Shown here in pieces: positions 47,647 through 57,162 of a DNA stretch of 64,000 nucleotides. The stretch comes from Phycisphaerales bacterium (lineage in GTDB: Bacteria; Planctomycetota; Phycisphaerae; Phycisphaerales; UBA1924): positions 50,871 through 114,870 of the forward strand of contig JAIEUA010000005.1 of NCBI GenBank assembly GCA_019744815.1, given 5' to 3'. The translations under genes and the position numbers were made by a program. Numbering within the stretch: the stretch's first letter is position 1; the number at the start of each line of letters is the position of its first letter. The notes below the pieces were generated by a model. It had not been told where the DNA came from, made no database searches, and was given only the letters and a program-made list of their open reading frames with translations.

Positions 47647-50600
47647 CGGACCCTCCGGAACACGTCCGGGCGGCGAGAAACCAGCTCGGCGAGATCATCG
47701 GCGTAGTAGTAGACGATGACCTCGTCGCCCGCGGCTCGGATCTCGTCCCGCTTTCGCCGATCGGCGTCTTGCACCTCGGGCCGGTCGTGAACGGACCCGT
47801 CACAGAACACCCAGATGCGAGGCTCGTAGTAGAAGTCGGGCTGGCTGTAGATGCCCGGCGTCCGCTTCTGGGCGGAGTCTGGCAGCCGCAGTCCGTTGGC
47901 GTAAAGGAAGTCGATGAACTTGCGCTCCGTGCTGGACGTTGGATCGATAGCCTCCAGAAGCGAGCGATAGTGGTCGTCGTAGTCGCGGAAACCCGCGTTG
48001 GTCCGCACCTCGACTTGCGATGCGCTGAGCTTCTCGAGTGCGTCTCGGATGGAAAAGCGGTTGATGGAGCGATGGTCTCGCTGGTTGTAGTAGCTGAGGA
48101 GGTCGTCGTACGAGGCCGGGGCCTTGTACTCCGGGTCGTCGAATCGGCAGATCGCCACGGCGCGAGAGACGACGGCGTGAAGCGTCTGCGGATCGTCAGC
48201 GAAGCGGGACAGGATGCCCAGACTGCCCTCCGCCGCCTCGTAAAGCAGGATGTTCGGCGCTTCGATATCACCGATGGTGACGGCCCCGATCTCGTTCGGC
48301 TCAACCTGGAACTCCGCCTCGATCGCCCGCTTCAGAGCATACTGGAGCGTGATCACGCCCTCGGGCTGGAGAGCGAGGGGCTGCACCGGCTCGATGTATA
48401 GCGCGTCCGCCAGATTCGACGTCCACAAGTTGACGATTCGGTGAGGCTCCGTCTGCTCGTCTTGGGGCGGCATCGACGAGCGCCAAAGCCCGGTGGTTAG
48501 CGCAAGCGGGAAGCCGGCGAACTGCGTCGCCCTCCACTTCCGGCTGACATAGACCAGTCGAGCCGCCGGGATGTACCTGAGATTCAGCAAGGGTGAGTCC
48601 GCGACCTTCACCACCGCCGCGCGGATCCGGTCGAGCGAGCCGTCGACCGAGAAATAGGTGTCGATTTCGAAGCCCCTCGACGCCCTTTCCTCTTCCTCGC
48701 ACGAGATGCGATCGACCTCTGTCGCGCGGGACTCGCCCATCTCCAGAAGGTCGAGGAGCGGCTCCTTGTTCGCGTTGTCGGAAAGGTTGAGGCCGGTGAA
48801 CGGGCAGATCTCGAGGTCCACCTGTTCGCCCGAAAGAAAGTAGCCTGCCTTGAGGCTGACCTTGGCCTCGGTTAGCGCCTCCTCGGCGTCCTGAACCACC
48901 AGTTGGTCGACGCGGTACTTGCGCCCGTTGTGATAGATGATGTTCAGTGGGCCGAACTCCCTCAGCGCGACCGCGCGGGGACGCGAGATGTACTCCCCGG
49001 CGCTCGCGCCCGTGGGGACGAAGATCCGCAGGGGCAGCCTCGTGAAGTTGTACCCTGGGAGGAAACCCTCGGACGCGAGGTAGCGGTACGGGTAGAACTC
49101 GGACAGATCAGAGGTCCGCTTCCCCAGATCGTTCACGAGCAGATTCAGCTGGCGGGTCGCCTGGTTCTGTAGCTTGACCAGCTTCTTGTAGTCGTCACTC
49201 GACGCCGCGAGCGTACCGCTCTCGATCCTCTGCGTCGCGCGAGAGAGGCTGGTGCGGGCCGACTGATGCAGCTTCCGCCAACGTCCGAGCGCTCTGTCGA
49301 GCTGATCGGGCAGCTTCTCTAGCACAGTCTGGCTCCACGAGTCCGAAAACCAACCCGAGCCACGGCGCGGCAGGTCGTGAGCGAAGTCGTGGATCGCCCG
49401 CGCGAACGTTGCCAGGACCGAGGCGAAGGCGGACGGCCCGAGCTTCAGCCCGGCGCGTGTTGTCTCGGAGAGCGGCAGGTCGCGGCCGTTGGGGTCGACC
49501 AAGGACATGAGCGATGCCGCCCGGCCATTCTGAGACTCGAGCCCTGGCAGCCCTACCTCGGAGACGGCCATCGCGTGCAGGTGCGATTGGAGGAGTTCCC
49601 TGTTGAAGAGGTCGATTCTGGGTGGTTGGACCTCTCCGGCGACCATCTCGGCCTGGTGCTGGAAGTAGTGCCTGTCGTGGGGCGAGAAGCTCGAGCAGTA
49701 GGTGAAGACGAGGGCGCCCTGACCGCTGCGGCCCGCTCGCCCGGCACGCTGCGCGTAGTTCGCAGAGTTCGGCGGGGCGTTGCGAAGGTGGACGACGCTC
49801 AGACCGCCGATGTCGACGCCGAGCTCCATCGTCGGCGAGCAGAACAGTGCGCTCACCGCCTGGCTGCGGATCCTGGCCTCATCCCGAGTTCTCTTCGCCG
49901 CGTCGAGCCACCAGTCGCACTTGAAGCGGTCCTCGCGGTCGAGCCGGGTCTCGGCGTCCAACTGACCCGTGTGATCTGCTGCGACCAGTCGCTTGGTCTT
50001 CGCGAACTCACGGGCGTACATGGAAGCGAAGAATGCGTTGGGCCGCTGCGCCGTCGCGCGGAAGCTCCGCTGCTTGATGACATCGGACTTGACGGTCCGG
50101 CCATCGCCCAGCTTCCAGAGGATCTTGTCGACCTTCAGGCGATAGACGTCGACCTCGTCCCCGGCCTCACTCCGCGCTTTGAGCCGGTGCAGGTAGTCGG
50201 CGTCGGCGAGTCGCTCCAACAGCGAGAGGACGAGATCGCGGTACCGCTGCCCTCCGAAGTCGCTCCGATCGAAGCCGTTCTCCTTGGCCGCCTGCTTGAT
50301 GAACTTCCCGAGCGAGCTGGCGGGCCCGACGCTGACGGAGGCGAGGTGCGCGGAACGCGCCAGGGGTTCGAGGCGGGCGACCGTCGGGGGCCGGAGGTCT
50401 TCTCGCTCGTCAAGCGTCCAGGGCGCGCGGAGTTGCTCGCGGAAGTCCCGCTCGTTCTCCTTCATGCGAGAGTGCTCGAGAAAGTTCTCGCTGTGGAGCG
50501 CGTACTCGAGCCGGAAGAAGTCGAGGATGGTGCCCAGGAATTCGCGACGCCGCGAGGCGGACATCGCGCTCACGAGCGGCGTGTCCTTCCAGAATGTGTC

Positions 50601-52811
50601 TGCCGCGGCCGTCTCATCCAGGTCGACGTAGTCGATCGCGAGCAGGGCGCACTGCTCCAGGTTTGGCAGGACGATGCGCCAGCTGCGCCGTAGGTCGGCA
50701 AGCGCGCGGTACACGAGGAAGTTCTGAAAGGTCGCCTCATAGCGGCGGCGCACCGGCGCGAGGTCGGGCTCCTTCTCGAGCTTCGAGAAGTCTGCGAACG
50801 GGAGCTCCAGCGCTCTGAAAACCGCCTCGCCGAGCCTCGCGTAGGTGAGAATGCCGTTCGGGGCGTCGCGCAGGGCCTTGTGGATGCCGGCTCGGAGCCG
50901 CACCACCTGCACGAAGTCGTTGAAGTGGCCGGCCTGCAGGGCGGCGTCCTGGCGGTTGTCCGTGAAGCTCAGCAGCTTTTGGTCCGACAGGGGGTAGCCC
51001 GCCTCCCGGAGTTGGTTCAGGATGGCGAACGCCGCGATGGTCGTCGACGTGCTCCGCCCCTCGCTTCCGAGCTTGGCGAGCTTGGTGCCTTCGCGGGTCT
51101 TGGGGTCGAAGAACGTGCCGCTGGTGGGGTCGAAGAGCAGCGGCGCTCTCATGAACCAGCCCTGGTACTTACCCGGCGGTGAGTCGGAGCACCGTCCGAG
51201 CTCGTCGAAGTAGATCCGCTGCGGGAAGTACTCGGCTTTCTCGGGCAGCGCCTTCCGGCCGCTCTTGTTCGCGCGGAACCAGCTGTCCGGCAGCGCATCT
51301 AGGTCGCTGTCGGGATCCCACACGTCCTCCCCGATAATCAGGTACCCGTCCTCCCGCTGGTCGTCGTCTTCCGACGCTTCCATGAACTCCCGCGGCAGAA
51401 GCAGGTCACCATGCCGCGAGACGCAGATGAAAGCATGCCCCGAGCTTCTGCTGAGCACGTTGGGGTAGATCGGCTTCTGGTTCTCCTCGTCCGACTTGTA
51501 GATGCCGGGTTCGAGGGTGATGAACCGGTCCGCGCCCTGGTCGAGTGTGGTGTACACGGACCCGGTCTGGGATATGAACTGGTGCAGCCGGAAGGGCAAG
51601 ACCGTCTCGCGATGCCCCGCGCGCCGCCTGGACTCGTTGACCCGGCTGATCCACAGCAGGACCCCGCCGAGCGCCGAGCTGCACGCTTCTACCGGCTCGC
51701 GTGTCTGCTCCGCGAGTCGGCTGGCCAACTCCCCGACCGGGCGCGGCCGCCGGCGGACCTTGTCGTCACCGATCTGCTCAATCGCGGCCTCGGCCTCGAG
51801 CCACAGGGCGAGAGGGTGGCGCAGAAGCGAGCCGTAGTCGTCGCTGGGCTCAACGCCGGCGCGGACGGCCGCGGCGAGCGCGCCGTCGGACGGAACCGGC
51901 CCGGAGTGGTCCAGCGAGTACTCGAGCTGCTCGGTCACGACCTGATCCGGGCCGAACGGCTTCCCGAAGAGCGTCTTGGCGACTCCCGCGACTGCCTGCC
52001 GCTGCTGTTCTGGAAGACCGCCCGAGACCATCGTCGCCGACGTCCCGATGCAAACCACGTCACTCGCACACTTGGCGCGGATCCGCCGGATCAGCATCGC
52101 TATGTCGCCGCCCTGACGCCCCCGATAGGTGTGAAGCTCGTCGAATACCAGGAACCGCAGGTTCTCGTAGATGCCGTCGCGGATCCGGCGCTCGTGCATC
52201 CGGGTCAGCAGCAGCTCGAGCATCATGTAGTTCGTCAGCAGGATCTGAGGGGGAGAGTCCCGGAGCGCGGCGCGGGCGCTCTCGTCCTCCTGACCGGTGT
52301 ACTGGCCGAAGGTGATCGGGAAGTCCCGTCCCGTCTGCCGCTTGTAGTTGTCCTGGTACTTCCGGAACTCCTCGGTCTGGCTGTTGATCAGCGCGTTGAG
52401 CGGATACACCACGACCGCCGCAACGCCGCGCGCACCGGGGTTCGCCAGGATGTGGCTGAAGATCGTGCCGATGTACGTGAGGGACTTACCCGAGCCGGTT
52501 CCGGAGGTGACGACGAAGTCTCTGCCGGCGACCCCGAGCCTAATCGCCTCGAGCTGGTGCCGGTACAGCGAGTAGCCGGCGAAGATGTCCGCGAGGTCGC
52601 GGTGCAGCGCTCCGTCTCGAACCAGGTCCGCGACCACGCCCGACTTGCGGTACCCGGGGTTGAACTGCAGCAGTGGCTCTGGCCACAGCTTGCCCTTCTC
52701 AAGCTCCTCGCGTACGACCTCCTCGATCGCGGGGTCGGCAATGTTGATGAACGAGCGGATGTACTGCTCGTAGTCCTCGACGATTCTCTTGTGGACTTCG
52801 AGTACGTTCAT
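47643..52811 (-). CDS. DUF1998 helicase with C-terminal Vsr-like nuclease domain
   Basis: 1722 residues from ATG 52811; the in-frame ATG 52871 lies upstream of the likely transcription start and was rejected. Helicase motif I TSGTGSGKS (102-110), motif II D-E-L-H (224-227), motif VI in Q-R-A-G-R-A-G-R-S-G (about 1060). DUF1998-type segment near 1430-1520 with I-L-L-Y-E-A-A-E-G-S-L-G. The last 70 residues contain Q-P-D-F ... F-C-D-G-S-V-H ... D-A-D-R-R-K-R-D, matching the Vsr/DUF559 nuclease pattern. DISARM splits helicase and DUF1998 into DrmA and DrmB; DruE fuses them. The first gene of a four-gene operon. Confidence 0.82.
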
Positions 52812-52849
52812 CGGGTGCCTGCTGCCGGACGTCTGTGGCCGGTCGACGT

Positions 52850-52878
52850 TTGACCCGCCGGTTATGTCCATGTACAGT
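52850..52878 (+). promoter_or_regulatory. Promoter of the XRE-ImmA genes
   Basis: -35 TTGACC (52850-52855), 17-nt spacer, -10 TACAGT (52873-52878). It predicts a leader of about 25 nt before ATG 52909. Confidence 0.75.
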
Positions 52879-52902
52879 AAACAGGGAACGAGCGAGCGTC
52901 AA
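52874..52902 (-). promoter_or_regulatory. Promoter of the defence operon
   Basis: On the minus strand, -35 TTGACG (52902-52897), 17-nt spacer, -10 TACTGT (52879-52874). The -10 overlaps that of the opposing promoter by five bases. A start near 52867 places ATG 52811 about 56 nt downstream. Confidence 0.75.
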
Positions 52903-52908
52903 ACCGTC

Positions 52909-53277
52909 ATGACCGCCCAGAAGCCAAAGTTCGGCACCTTCATCCGCGAGCGCCGCACGGCCAGAGGGTACAGCCTGCGCCGCTTCGCCGAGCTCGTCGG
53001 CATCAGCCCGACCTACCTGTCGCACGTCGAGCAGGACAAGGTGGACTCGCCCCCGACAGCGGACCGCATCCAGAAGATGGCGGAACTGCTGGGCGAGAGC
53101 GCCGACGAACTGATCGCGATGGCGGGCCGCGTCCCCGAGGACCTCCCGAAGATCATCCAGAGCCAGCCGGAAGCGATGCCGGCGCTTCTGCGTGCGGTCA
53201 AGGGACTGACGCCCGAGCAGCTCAAGAAGCTCCAGGATCAGGCTGCCAAGATGCGCAAGGAGGGCGATCCGTCGTGA
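52909..53277 (+). CDS. XRE-family transcriptional regulator
   Basis: 122 residues from ATG 52909; in-frame ATGs at 52864 and 52870 lie on or before the -10 box and were rejected. HTH of the Cro/C1 type: F-G-T-F-I-R-E-R-R then S-L-R-R-F-A-E-L-V-G-I-S-P-T-Y-L-S-H-V-E-Q (about 21-45). The C-terminal half is helical, suggesting dimerisation. It overlaps the protease gene as GTGA. Probable repressor of both divergent promoters, controlled by the ImmA-type partner. This partner logic is known from ICEBs1 ImmR/ImmA and is inferred here. Confidence 0.9.
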   Translation: MTAQKPKFGTFIRERRTARGYSLRRFAELVGISPTYLSHVEQDKVDSPPTADRIQKMAELLGESADELIAMAGRVPEDLPKIIQSQPEAMPALLRAVKGLTPEQLKKLQDQAAKMRKEGDPS

Positions 53278-53978
53278 GTGGTCGTGGGGCCATCACGGAT
53301 GTGCCGTACCTGCCGGAAGTCCGCATCGAGCGGGACGCGGATGTCCTTGTTGCTGAATATGCACAGCGTTGCGGCGTGCCCGTCGTCGCGCCGGTGCCCG
53401 TTGAGGACATCCTCGAACTGCATCTCGGCCTGACGTTTGCCATCGAGGATCTCGCGGCGCTGTTCGGAACCGATGGCGTGCTCGGCGCGATCTGGTTTAA
53501 CGAGAAGCTCGTGCGCATCGACACCAGGCTCGAACCTTCCGAGAACCCGTCGCGGCTCGGGCGCTACCGGTTCACGCTGGCGCACGAGATCGGTCACTGG
53601 CGGCTTCACCGCACGTACTACCGGGAGGATCCGGCGCAGGCGGCTCTGTTCGACGGGCGCGGCCAGCCCGCCTTTGTGTGCCGCGCCGGCGACAAGCTCC
53701 CAGTCGAGTGGCAGGCCGATACGTTCGCCAGCTACCTGCTCATGCCCAAGGCGATCATCGTCGCGGCGTGGAAGGACTGGCGCGGCAACCTCGACCCTGT
53801 GGTCCTCGCTGATCTTCCGCCTGTGGCGGTCGCCGATGGCCGCGACGCCGCCAACGCCACGCTCGATCGTTTCTCGAAGCCGCTCGCCGAGCGGTTTGAA
53901 GTGTCCGCCGAGGCGATGCGCATCCGCCTCGAGAAGCTCGGCCTGCTGATGCGCGAACGCCCCAACACGCTGTTCTGA
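53274..53978 (+). CDS. ImmA/IrrE-family metallopeptidase
   Basis: 234 residues from GTG 53274, overlapping the XRE stop, with AGGAGGG upstream. The zinc motif H-E-I-G-H lies in L-A-H-E-I-G-H-W-R-L-H with a downstream Glu-containing segment (E-W-Q-A-D-T-F-A-S-Y-L-L-M-P) as in ImmA/IrrE. Such proteases cleave a partner XRE repressor to derepress genes after DNA damage or phage infection. The pair therefore may act as sensor switch for the defence operon or the element. The C-terminal 80 residues are helical. Confidence 0.9.
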   Translation: MSGRGAITDVPYLPEVRIERDADVLVAEYAQRCGVPVVAPVPVEDILELHLGLTFAIEDLAALFGTDGVLGAIWFNEKLVRIDTRLEPSENPSRLGRYRFTLAHEIGHWRLHRTYYREDPAQAALFDGRGQPAFVCRAGDKLPVEWQADTFASYLLMPKAIIVAAWKDWRGNLDPVVLADLPPVAVADGRDAANATLDRFSKPLAERFEVSAEAMRIRLEKLGLLMRERPNTLF

Positions 53979-54061
53979 CCCCGCATGCCACGACACCGGC
54001 ACGGCTCTGTCACGTCCCGAGTGTCAACCATTTAGCAAACGACAGACAAGGAATCGCAGAC

Positions 54062-55249
54062 ATGGCCAAGCCGTTTGATCCCCGCAAAGTCCTCAAGCAG
54101 ATCGCCAACTCACTGCTCCGCGAGTTCTTCACGCGCCGCGGCGAACTCGCCGACCTGCCGTGGGACCAGCTTAGCGAGCACCGCATCGAGCCGGTGTTCG
54201 CTGGCTGGCTCGCGCTTTCGGACGCCAAGCAGCGCGAAGTGCAGATGATCATCCGCGATGTCAACGAACTCGCCGATCACCGCGGCGTGGCCGTGCTTGC
54301 GGAGGGCATCCTCGCTCGCCACCCCGACCGGGCCGAGGATTTCTCCGCGCAACGCAGCAAGGCCGACAAGGCGATGTGGTCGTACCTGTACGCGCCGGAG
54401 GTCTTCAACGACGCGGCGATGTTCGCCCGCGCCGATGCTTTGACCGGAGGCCGCCTCTGGAACCGTCGCAACGGCCTGCCGAAGCGCCAGCTCGACGATC
54501 CCGGGTCGTTGTGCGGCCCGCTCGGTGAAGCGCTTTCGTCGGTGTATGCGCCGGCCCAGCTGCGCGGCAAACAGTGCATGGTGGAGCACTACCGCCGCGC
54601 CGACGGCGCGGACTACTTCTTCGCGTACCTCGACGACTACCCCGACAAGCACCTGGTCTTCGACGGCAACAACAGCCAGCCGATCGTGCGCTGGGATCGG
54701 TACGCCTTCGAGAACGTGTTCGTCTACAGCGGCGATGAGGGAGTCCTCGAGATCGTCGCGCCGGGTGGCGGGAAGATGTGGACGACGCTGCAGGTGGCGT
54801 TCTGCAAGGCCGTGCTCAAGAAGGACATCCCGCCGGCAGACCCGCTCAAGCCGTCGTATCGCCTCGACCATCTGCTCCAGAACGACTTCCCGCTTCCCAC
54901 CGATCCTGCCGATCGCGTCGAGGACGCCCGTATCACGCGGCTGCGCATCGTGCCGCGCGGCGGAGGCGGACACATCGAGATCAAGGCTGATCCGCGCGGC
55001 GACCGCAACGACATCTACCGCAAGATGGACCGCTGGCTGCGCCGCGAGAACCTGCCAGTCGAAGGGCTGCGCGTCGTCCAGGCGACGTTCTCGCTCCGTT
55101 TCGTCCACAACGGTGTCGGTCGCCAGCCAACGCTGACGTTCGAGGTCTCGGTCCCGCACTCCAGCAACCTCAAGAGCAAGCCCGACGAGGTTCGCGTCAT
55201 CGGCGAGCGGTGCCTGCGCCGTTGGGAGGTGACCGATGACCAAGGCTGA
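54062..55249 (+). CDS. Hypothetical protein
   Basis: 395 residues from ATG 54062 (AAGGAAT about 9 nt upstream). Mixed alpha/beta sequence: helical N-terminus (V-L-K-Q-I-A-N-S-L-L-R-E-F-F), a central beta-rich region with G-G-G-K-M-W-T-T and I-V-P-R-G-G-G-G-H-I-E-I-K. The gene after it overlaps by 14 nt and starts inside it. No family recognised. It stands directly behind ImmA on the same strand and may belong to that operon. Confidence 0.7.
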   Translation: MAKPFDPRKVLKQIANSLLREFFTRRGELADLPWDQLSEHRIEPVFAGWLALSDAKQREVQMIIRDVNELADHRGVAVLAEGILARHPDRAEDFSAQRSKADKAMWSYLYAPEVFNDAAMFARADALTGGRLWNRRNGLPKRQLDDPGSLCGPLGEALSSVYAPAQLRGKQCMVEHYRRADGADYFFAYLDDYPDKHLVFDGNNSQPIVRWDRYAFENVFVYSGDEGVLEIVAPGGGKMWTTLQVAFCKAVLKKDIPPADPLKPSYRLDHLLQNDFPLPTDPADRVEDARITRLRIVPRGGGGHIEIKADPRGDRNDIYRKMDRWLRRENLPVEGLRVVQATFSLRFVHNGVGRQPTLTFEVSVPHSSNLKSKPDEVRVIGERCLRRWEVTDDQG

Positions 55250-56210
55250 TCTCTTCCGGATGCTGCTCGTCGCGGCGGACATGCCGGGGTCACTCTTCGA
55301 CCACTCAGAAGTGTCGCGCTGGCCGACAGGGGCGCTCGACGACCTGCTGAGGTCACACTTGGTGCGTCCCGCTCAGACGGGGCTCACCGCGCCGTGTCCC
55401 CACTGCGACGACGGCCACGTCGAATCGGTGACGGTCGTCGCGCCGTCGGACGACACCGAGAAGCCGCGGTGCTTCATCTCCTGCCCGGAGTCGCTCAAGG
55501 TCGAGGTCACCGAGGCGATGTGCCGTGGCTGGTCGGTTGACCTGGACGGCTTGGCAGTCACGCTCGCATCGGCTCTCGCCGTCTCCACGCCGAAGCCGGT
55601 GGTTCCTGGGCGTTTCTGGCGGCTCGGCCGGATGCAGCTGCGCGACACCACACGCGAGGTCGTTTTCGCGGCGCGACTTGCCGATGACGACGCGGAAGCG
55701 CTGATGCGGCACATCGGCACCGGCGGACGTGCAGTGGTGTTCGTCCCGCACCGGGTGCCCGACCCGGGCCGATGGCCAGGTAGGGCCCCCGCCGTGATCG
55801 CCATGCATGACGTAGCCGCGATGGCCGACGACAACGTCGTGCTCGATCCGCAAGCAGTCATTGAGGCCATCGATGCGGCGGATCGCCTCGCAGAGCAGGC
55901 GGGTGGCGTGTCGCTTGATGCACGCGGGAAGAAGCTCGTCCGCGCACAGGTCAAGGCCGAGCTCAAGGGGCACCTCACCGACGACATCCTCGTCGCGGCA
56001 TATCAGGAGCACAACTCCATCGACAAGGCCGCAGAAGCCCTATCTGAGCAGATGGAGACCAAGGTCTCGAGGGACAAGGTGTGGCGGGCCGTCAAGCGAG
56101 CGGAGGAGGCGGGTGTGCTGGCACGGACGGATGACTCCGGCTCCGTCAGTCGATCTGTCGCGTCGCAGCGCTGCGACAGAGGAAAGAAAATGGATCAGTA
56201 CCGCAACTAG
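55236..56210 (+). CDS. Hypothetical protein with C-terminal HTH-like region
   Basis: 324 residues from ATG 55236 (GGAGG upstream), inside the end of the previous gene. A possible zinc-binding set: C-P-H-C at about 48-51 and C ... C near 80-86. The C-terminal 100 residues are basic and include V-S-R-D-K-V-W-R-A-V-K-R-A-E-E-A-G-V-L-A, which reads like a winged-helix element. A perfect 16-nt palindrome (GTCGCAGCGCTGCGAC, 56162-56177) is part of the coding end. Function unknown. Confidence 0.7.
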   Translation: MTKADLFRMLLVAADMPGSLFDHSEVSRWPTGALDDLLRSHLVRPAQTGLTAPCPHCDDGHVESVTVVAPSDDTEKPRCFISCPESLKVEVTEAMCRGWSVDLDGLAVTLASALAVSTPKPVVPGRFWRLGRMQLRDTTREVVFAARLADDDAEALMRHIGTGGRAVVFVPHRVPDPGRWPGRAPAVIAMHDVAAMADDNVVLDPQAVIEAIDAADRLAEQAGGVSLDARGKKLVRAQVKAELKGHLTDDILVAAYQEHNSIDKAAEALSEQMETKVSRDKVWRAVKRAEEAGVLARTDDSGSVSRSVASQRCDRGKKMDQYRN

Positions 56211-56229
56211 CGCTATTGCAGGGGCTTAG

Positions 56230-56252
56230 GAGCGTCGCACCCCGCGACGCTC
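56230..56252 (+). terminator. Strong hairpin after the 55236 gene
   Basis: GAGCGTCGC-ACCCC-GCGACGCTC, 9 perfect base pairs. No U-tract follows (TCTGTG), so it may terminate weakly or act as an RNA 3' end stabiliser. Confidence 0.5.
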
Positions 56253-56292
56253 TCTGTGCGGACCCGCGACTTCCGCGACACCGGGCCCTGCG

Positions 56293-56425
56293 TCCGAGGC
56301 CGGTCGGCTCATAACCGGCCAGTCACGGGCGCACCTGTGCATCCCTCGCGGCGTGTTGCCGCGGCGCAGTCCTTCGCGTGCGGTCCCGTGACTGGTTGGC
56401 GAGCAGACCTCCGGCCTCGGAGGTC
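56293..56425 (+). promoter_or_regulatory. Riboswitch-like leader of the sigma-factor gene
   Basis: Long pairing 56293-56303 with 56411-56421 (TCCGAGGCCGG / CCGGCCTCGGA). Inside it 56319-56329 pairs with 56385-56395 (CCAGTCACGGG / CCCGTGACTGG), plus CGCGGC-GTGTT-GCCGCG (56347-56363). The alternative GACCTCC/GGAGGTC (56406-56412 with 56419-56425) buries the ribosome-binding site GGAGG (56419-56423), 4 nt before ATG 56428. The two folds exclude each other. Class unknown; a protein- or ion-responsive switch is possible. Confidence 0.5.
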
Positions 56426-56427
56426 TC

Positions 56428-57021
56428 ATGACCAGCCGCAGCGACATCGTCAGCAACTCATTCGCCGCCAGCCTCATCCGCCGCAAGGCCCGCCAGCTCT
56501 GCCAGCGCCCCGGCTTCAGCCGCTCCGACGAGGACGACCTGAAGCAGGGCATGCGTTTGTACCTGTGGTCGGCGTCCCGTCTCTTCGATCCCGCCCGCGG
56601 GAATGTCGAGAGCTTCATCGTCACCGCGCTCCGCAGCTGGATGGACATGGAGGTCCGCCGGCGTCGCGCCGAGATGCGGTTCACCGGCGTCGAGGCCATC
56701 TCACTCGACAGCACGATGGTTGATTGCGGCGACGGCGAGTGCTTTCCCATGATCGCCGACATCGCCGCCGACCAGGCCGATCGGCGCTTGGGCCTGGACT
56801 CGCGAGACCTCGCGAGCGACCTGGAGTTCCGCGAGGCGCTCGCTCTCGTGCACGCGCGGCTCACGCAGGCGGAGCTGCGGTTCATGCGTGACGTCGTGGA
56901 TCGCGGCATCGCCGGCGCTGCCCGCAAGCGCCGCGTTTCTCGCCGCCAAGTGCTCGCCCGGCTCAAGTCCATCCGCGAGCGCTTTGCTGAAAAGCGGGCA
57001 GATGGCTCTTCCGCTGCATAG
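56428..57021 (+). CDS. Phage-type RNA polymerase sigma factor
   Basis: 197 residues from ATG 56428. Sigma-70 region 2 resemblance: D-E-D-D-L-K-Q-G-M-R, then F-D-P-A-R-G-N-V-E-S-F-I, R-S-W-M-D-M-E-V-R-R-R-R. Region 4-like HTH at the end: R-R-V-S-R-R-Q-V-L-A-R-L-K-S-I-R-E-R-F. It lacks the usual ECF spacing, so it is diverged. In a prophage such a factor would direct late or lytic transcription. Its 3' end overlaps the 38-nt direct repeat. Confidence 0.75.
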   Translation: MTSRSDIVSNSFAASLIRRKARQLCQRPGFSRSDEDDLKQGMRLYLWSASRLFDPARGNVESFIVTALRSWMDMEVRRRRAEMRFTGVEAISLDSTMVDCGDGECFPMIADIAADQADRRLGLDSRDLASDLEFREALALVHARLTQAELRFMRDVVDRGIAGAARKRRVSRRQVLARLKSIRERFAEKRADGSSAA

Positions 57022-57029
57022 GGAACCAC
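56992..57029 (+). repeat. 38-nt direct repeat, copy 2
   Basis: Matches 35676-35713 at 33 of 38 positions. It covers the last ten codons and the stop of the sigma-factor gene plus 8 nt, so this copy is partly coding. The two copies flank 21.3 kb containing recombinase and defence operon. Confidence 0.85.
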
Positions 57030-57034
57030 CAGAG

Positions 57035-57126
57035 GCCCATGCGTGGGCACGCTGCGGAACCGTCGGAGCGGAGCGTCCAGCCCAACCCCTCCTCCCCTCA
57101 GGGCTGGGCGCTCCGCCAACCGGCGG
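57035..57126 (+). promoter_or_regulatory. Structured leader before the 57163 gene
   Basis: Stem GGAGCGTCCAGCCC (57070-57083) with GGGCTGGGCGCTCC (57101-57114), one G-U pair, followed by CCGCC-AACC-GGCGG (57113-57126), which overlaps it. A small CCCA-TGCG-TGGG hairpin lies near 57036-57047. Together with the upstream sigma-gene leader this makes two structured leaders in a row. Confidence 0.5.
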
Positions 57127-57162
57127 CTCGACGGATTCGGTCCCCACTCGGAGAAGCACACC

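Larger units (their letters stand above)
52845..52908. promoter_or_regulatory. Inverted operator-like repeats over both -35 boxes
   Basis: GACGTTTGAC (52845-52854) and GTCAAACCGTC (52898-52908) are inverted copies differing by one inserted base. Each contains a -35 hexamer. The dyad centre (52876) falls in the shared -10 region. A dimeric XRE protein bound here would repress or switch both promoters. Confidence 0.65.

Noticed and set aside
52811..52871. ATG 52871 as start of the DUF1998 helicase
   Set aside because: It lies upstream of the predicted transcription start (near 52867), and the first 20 residues look unlike protein; ATG 52811 starts a conserved-looking helix.
56211..56219. CGCTATTGC matches the 3' end of tRNA-fMet and could be an attR core
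   Set aside because: Nine bases are too few for a tRNA attachment site; the identity does not extend on either side.
56304..56316. TCGGCTCATAACC resembles the anticodon arm of tRNA-fMet
   Set aside because: Only 10 nt match in a row (chance level for this length of sequence), and no cloverleaf can be formed around it.
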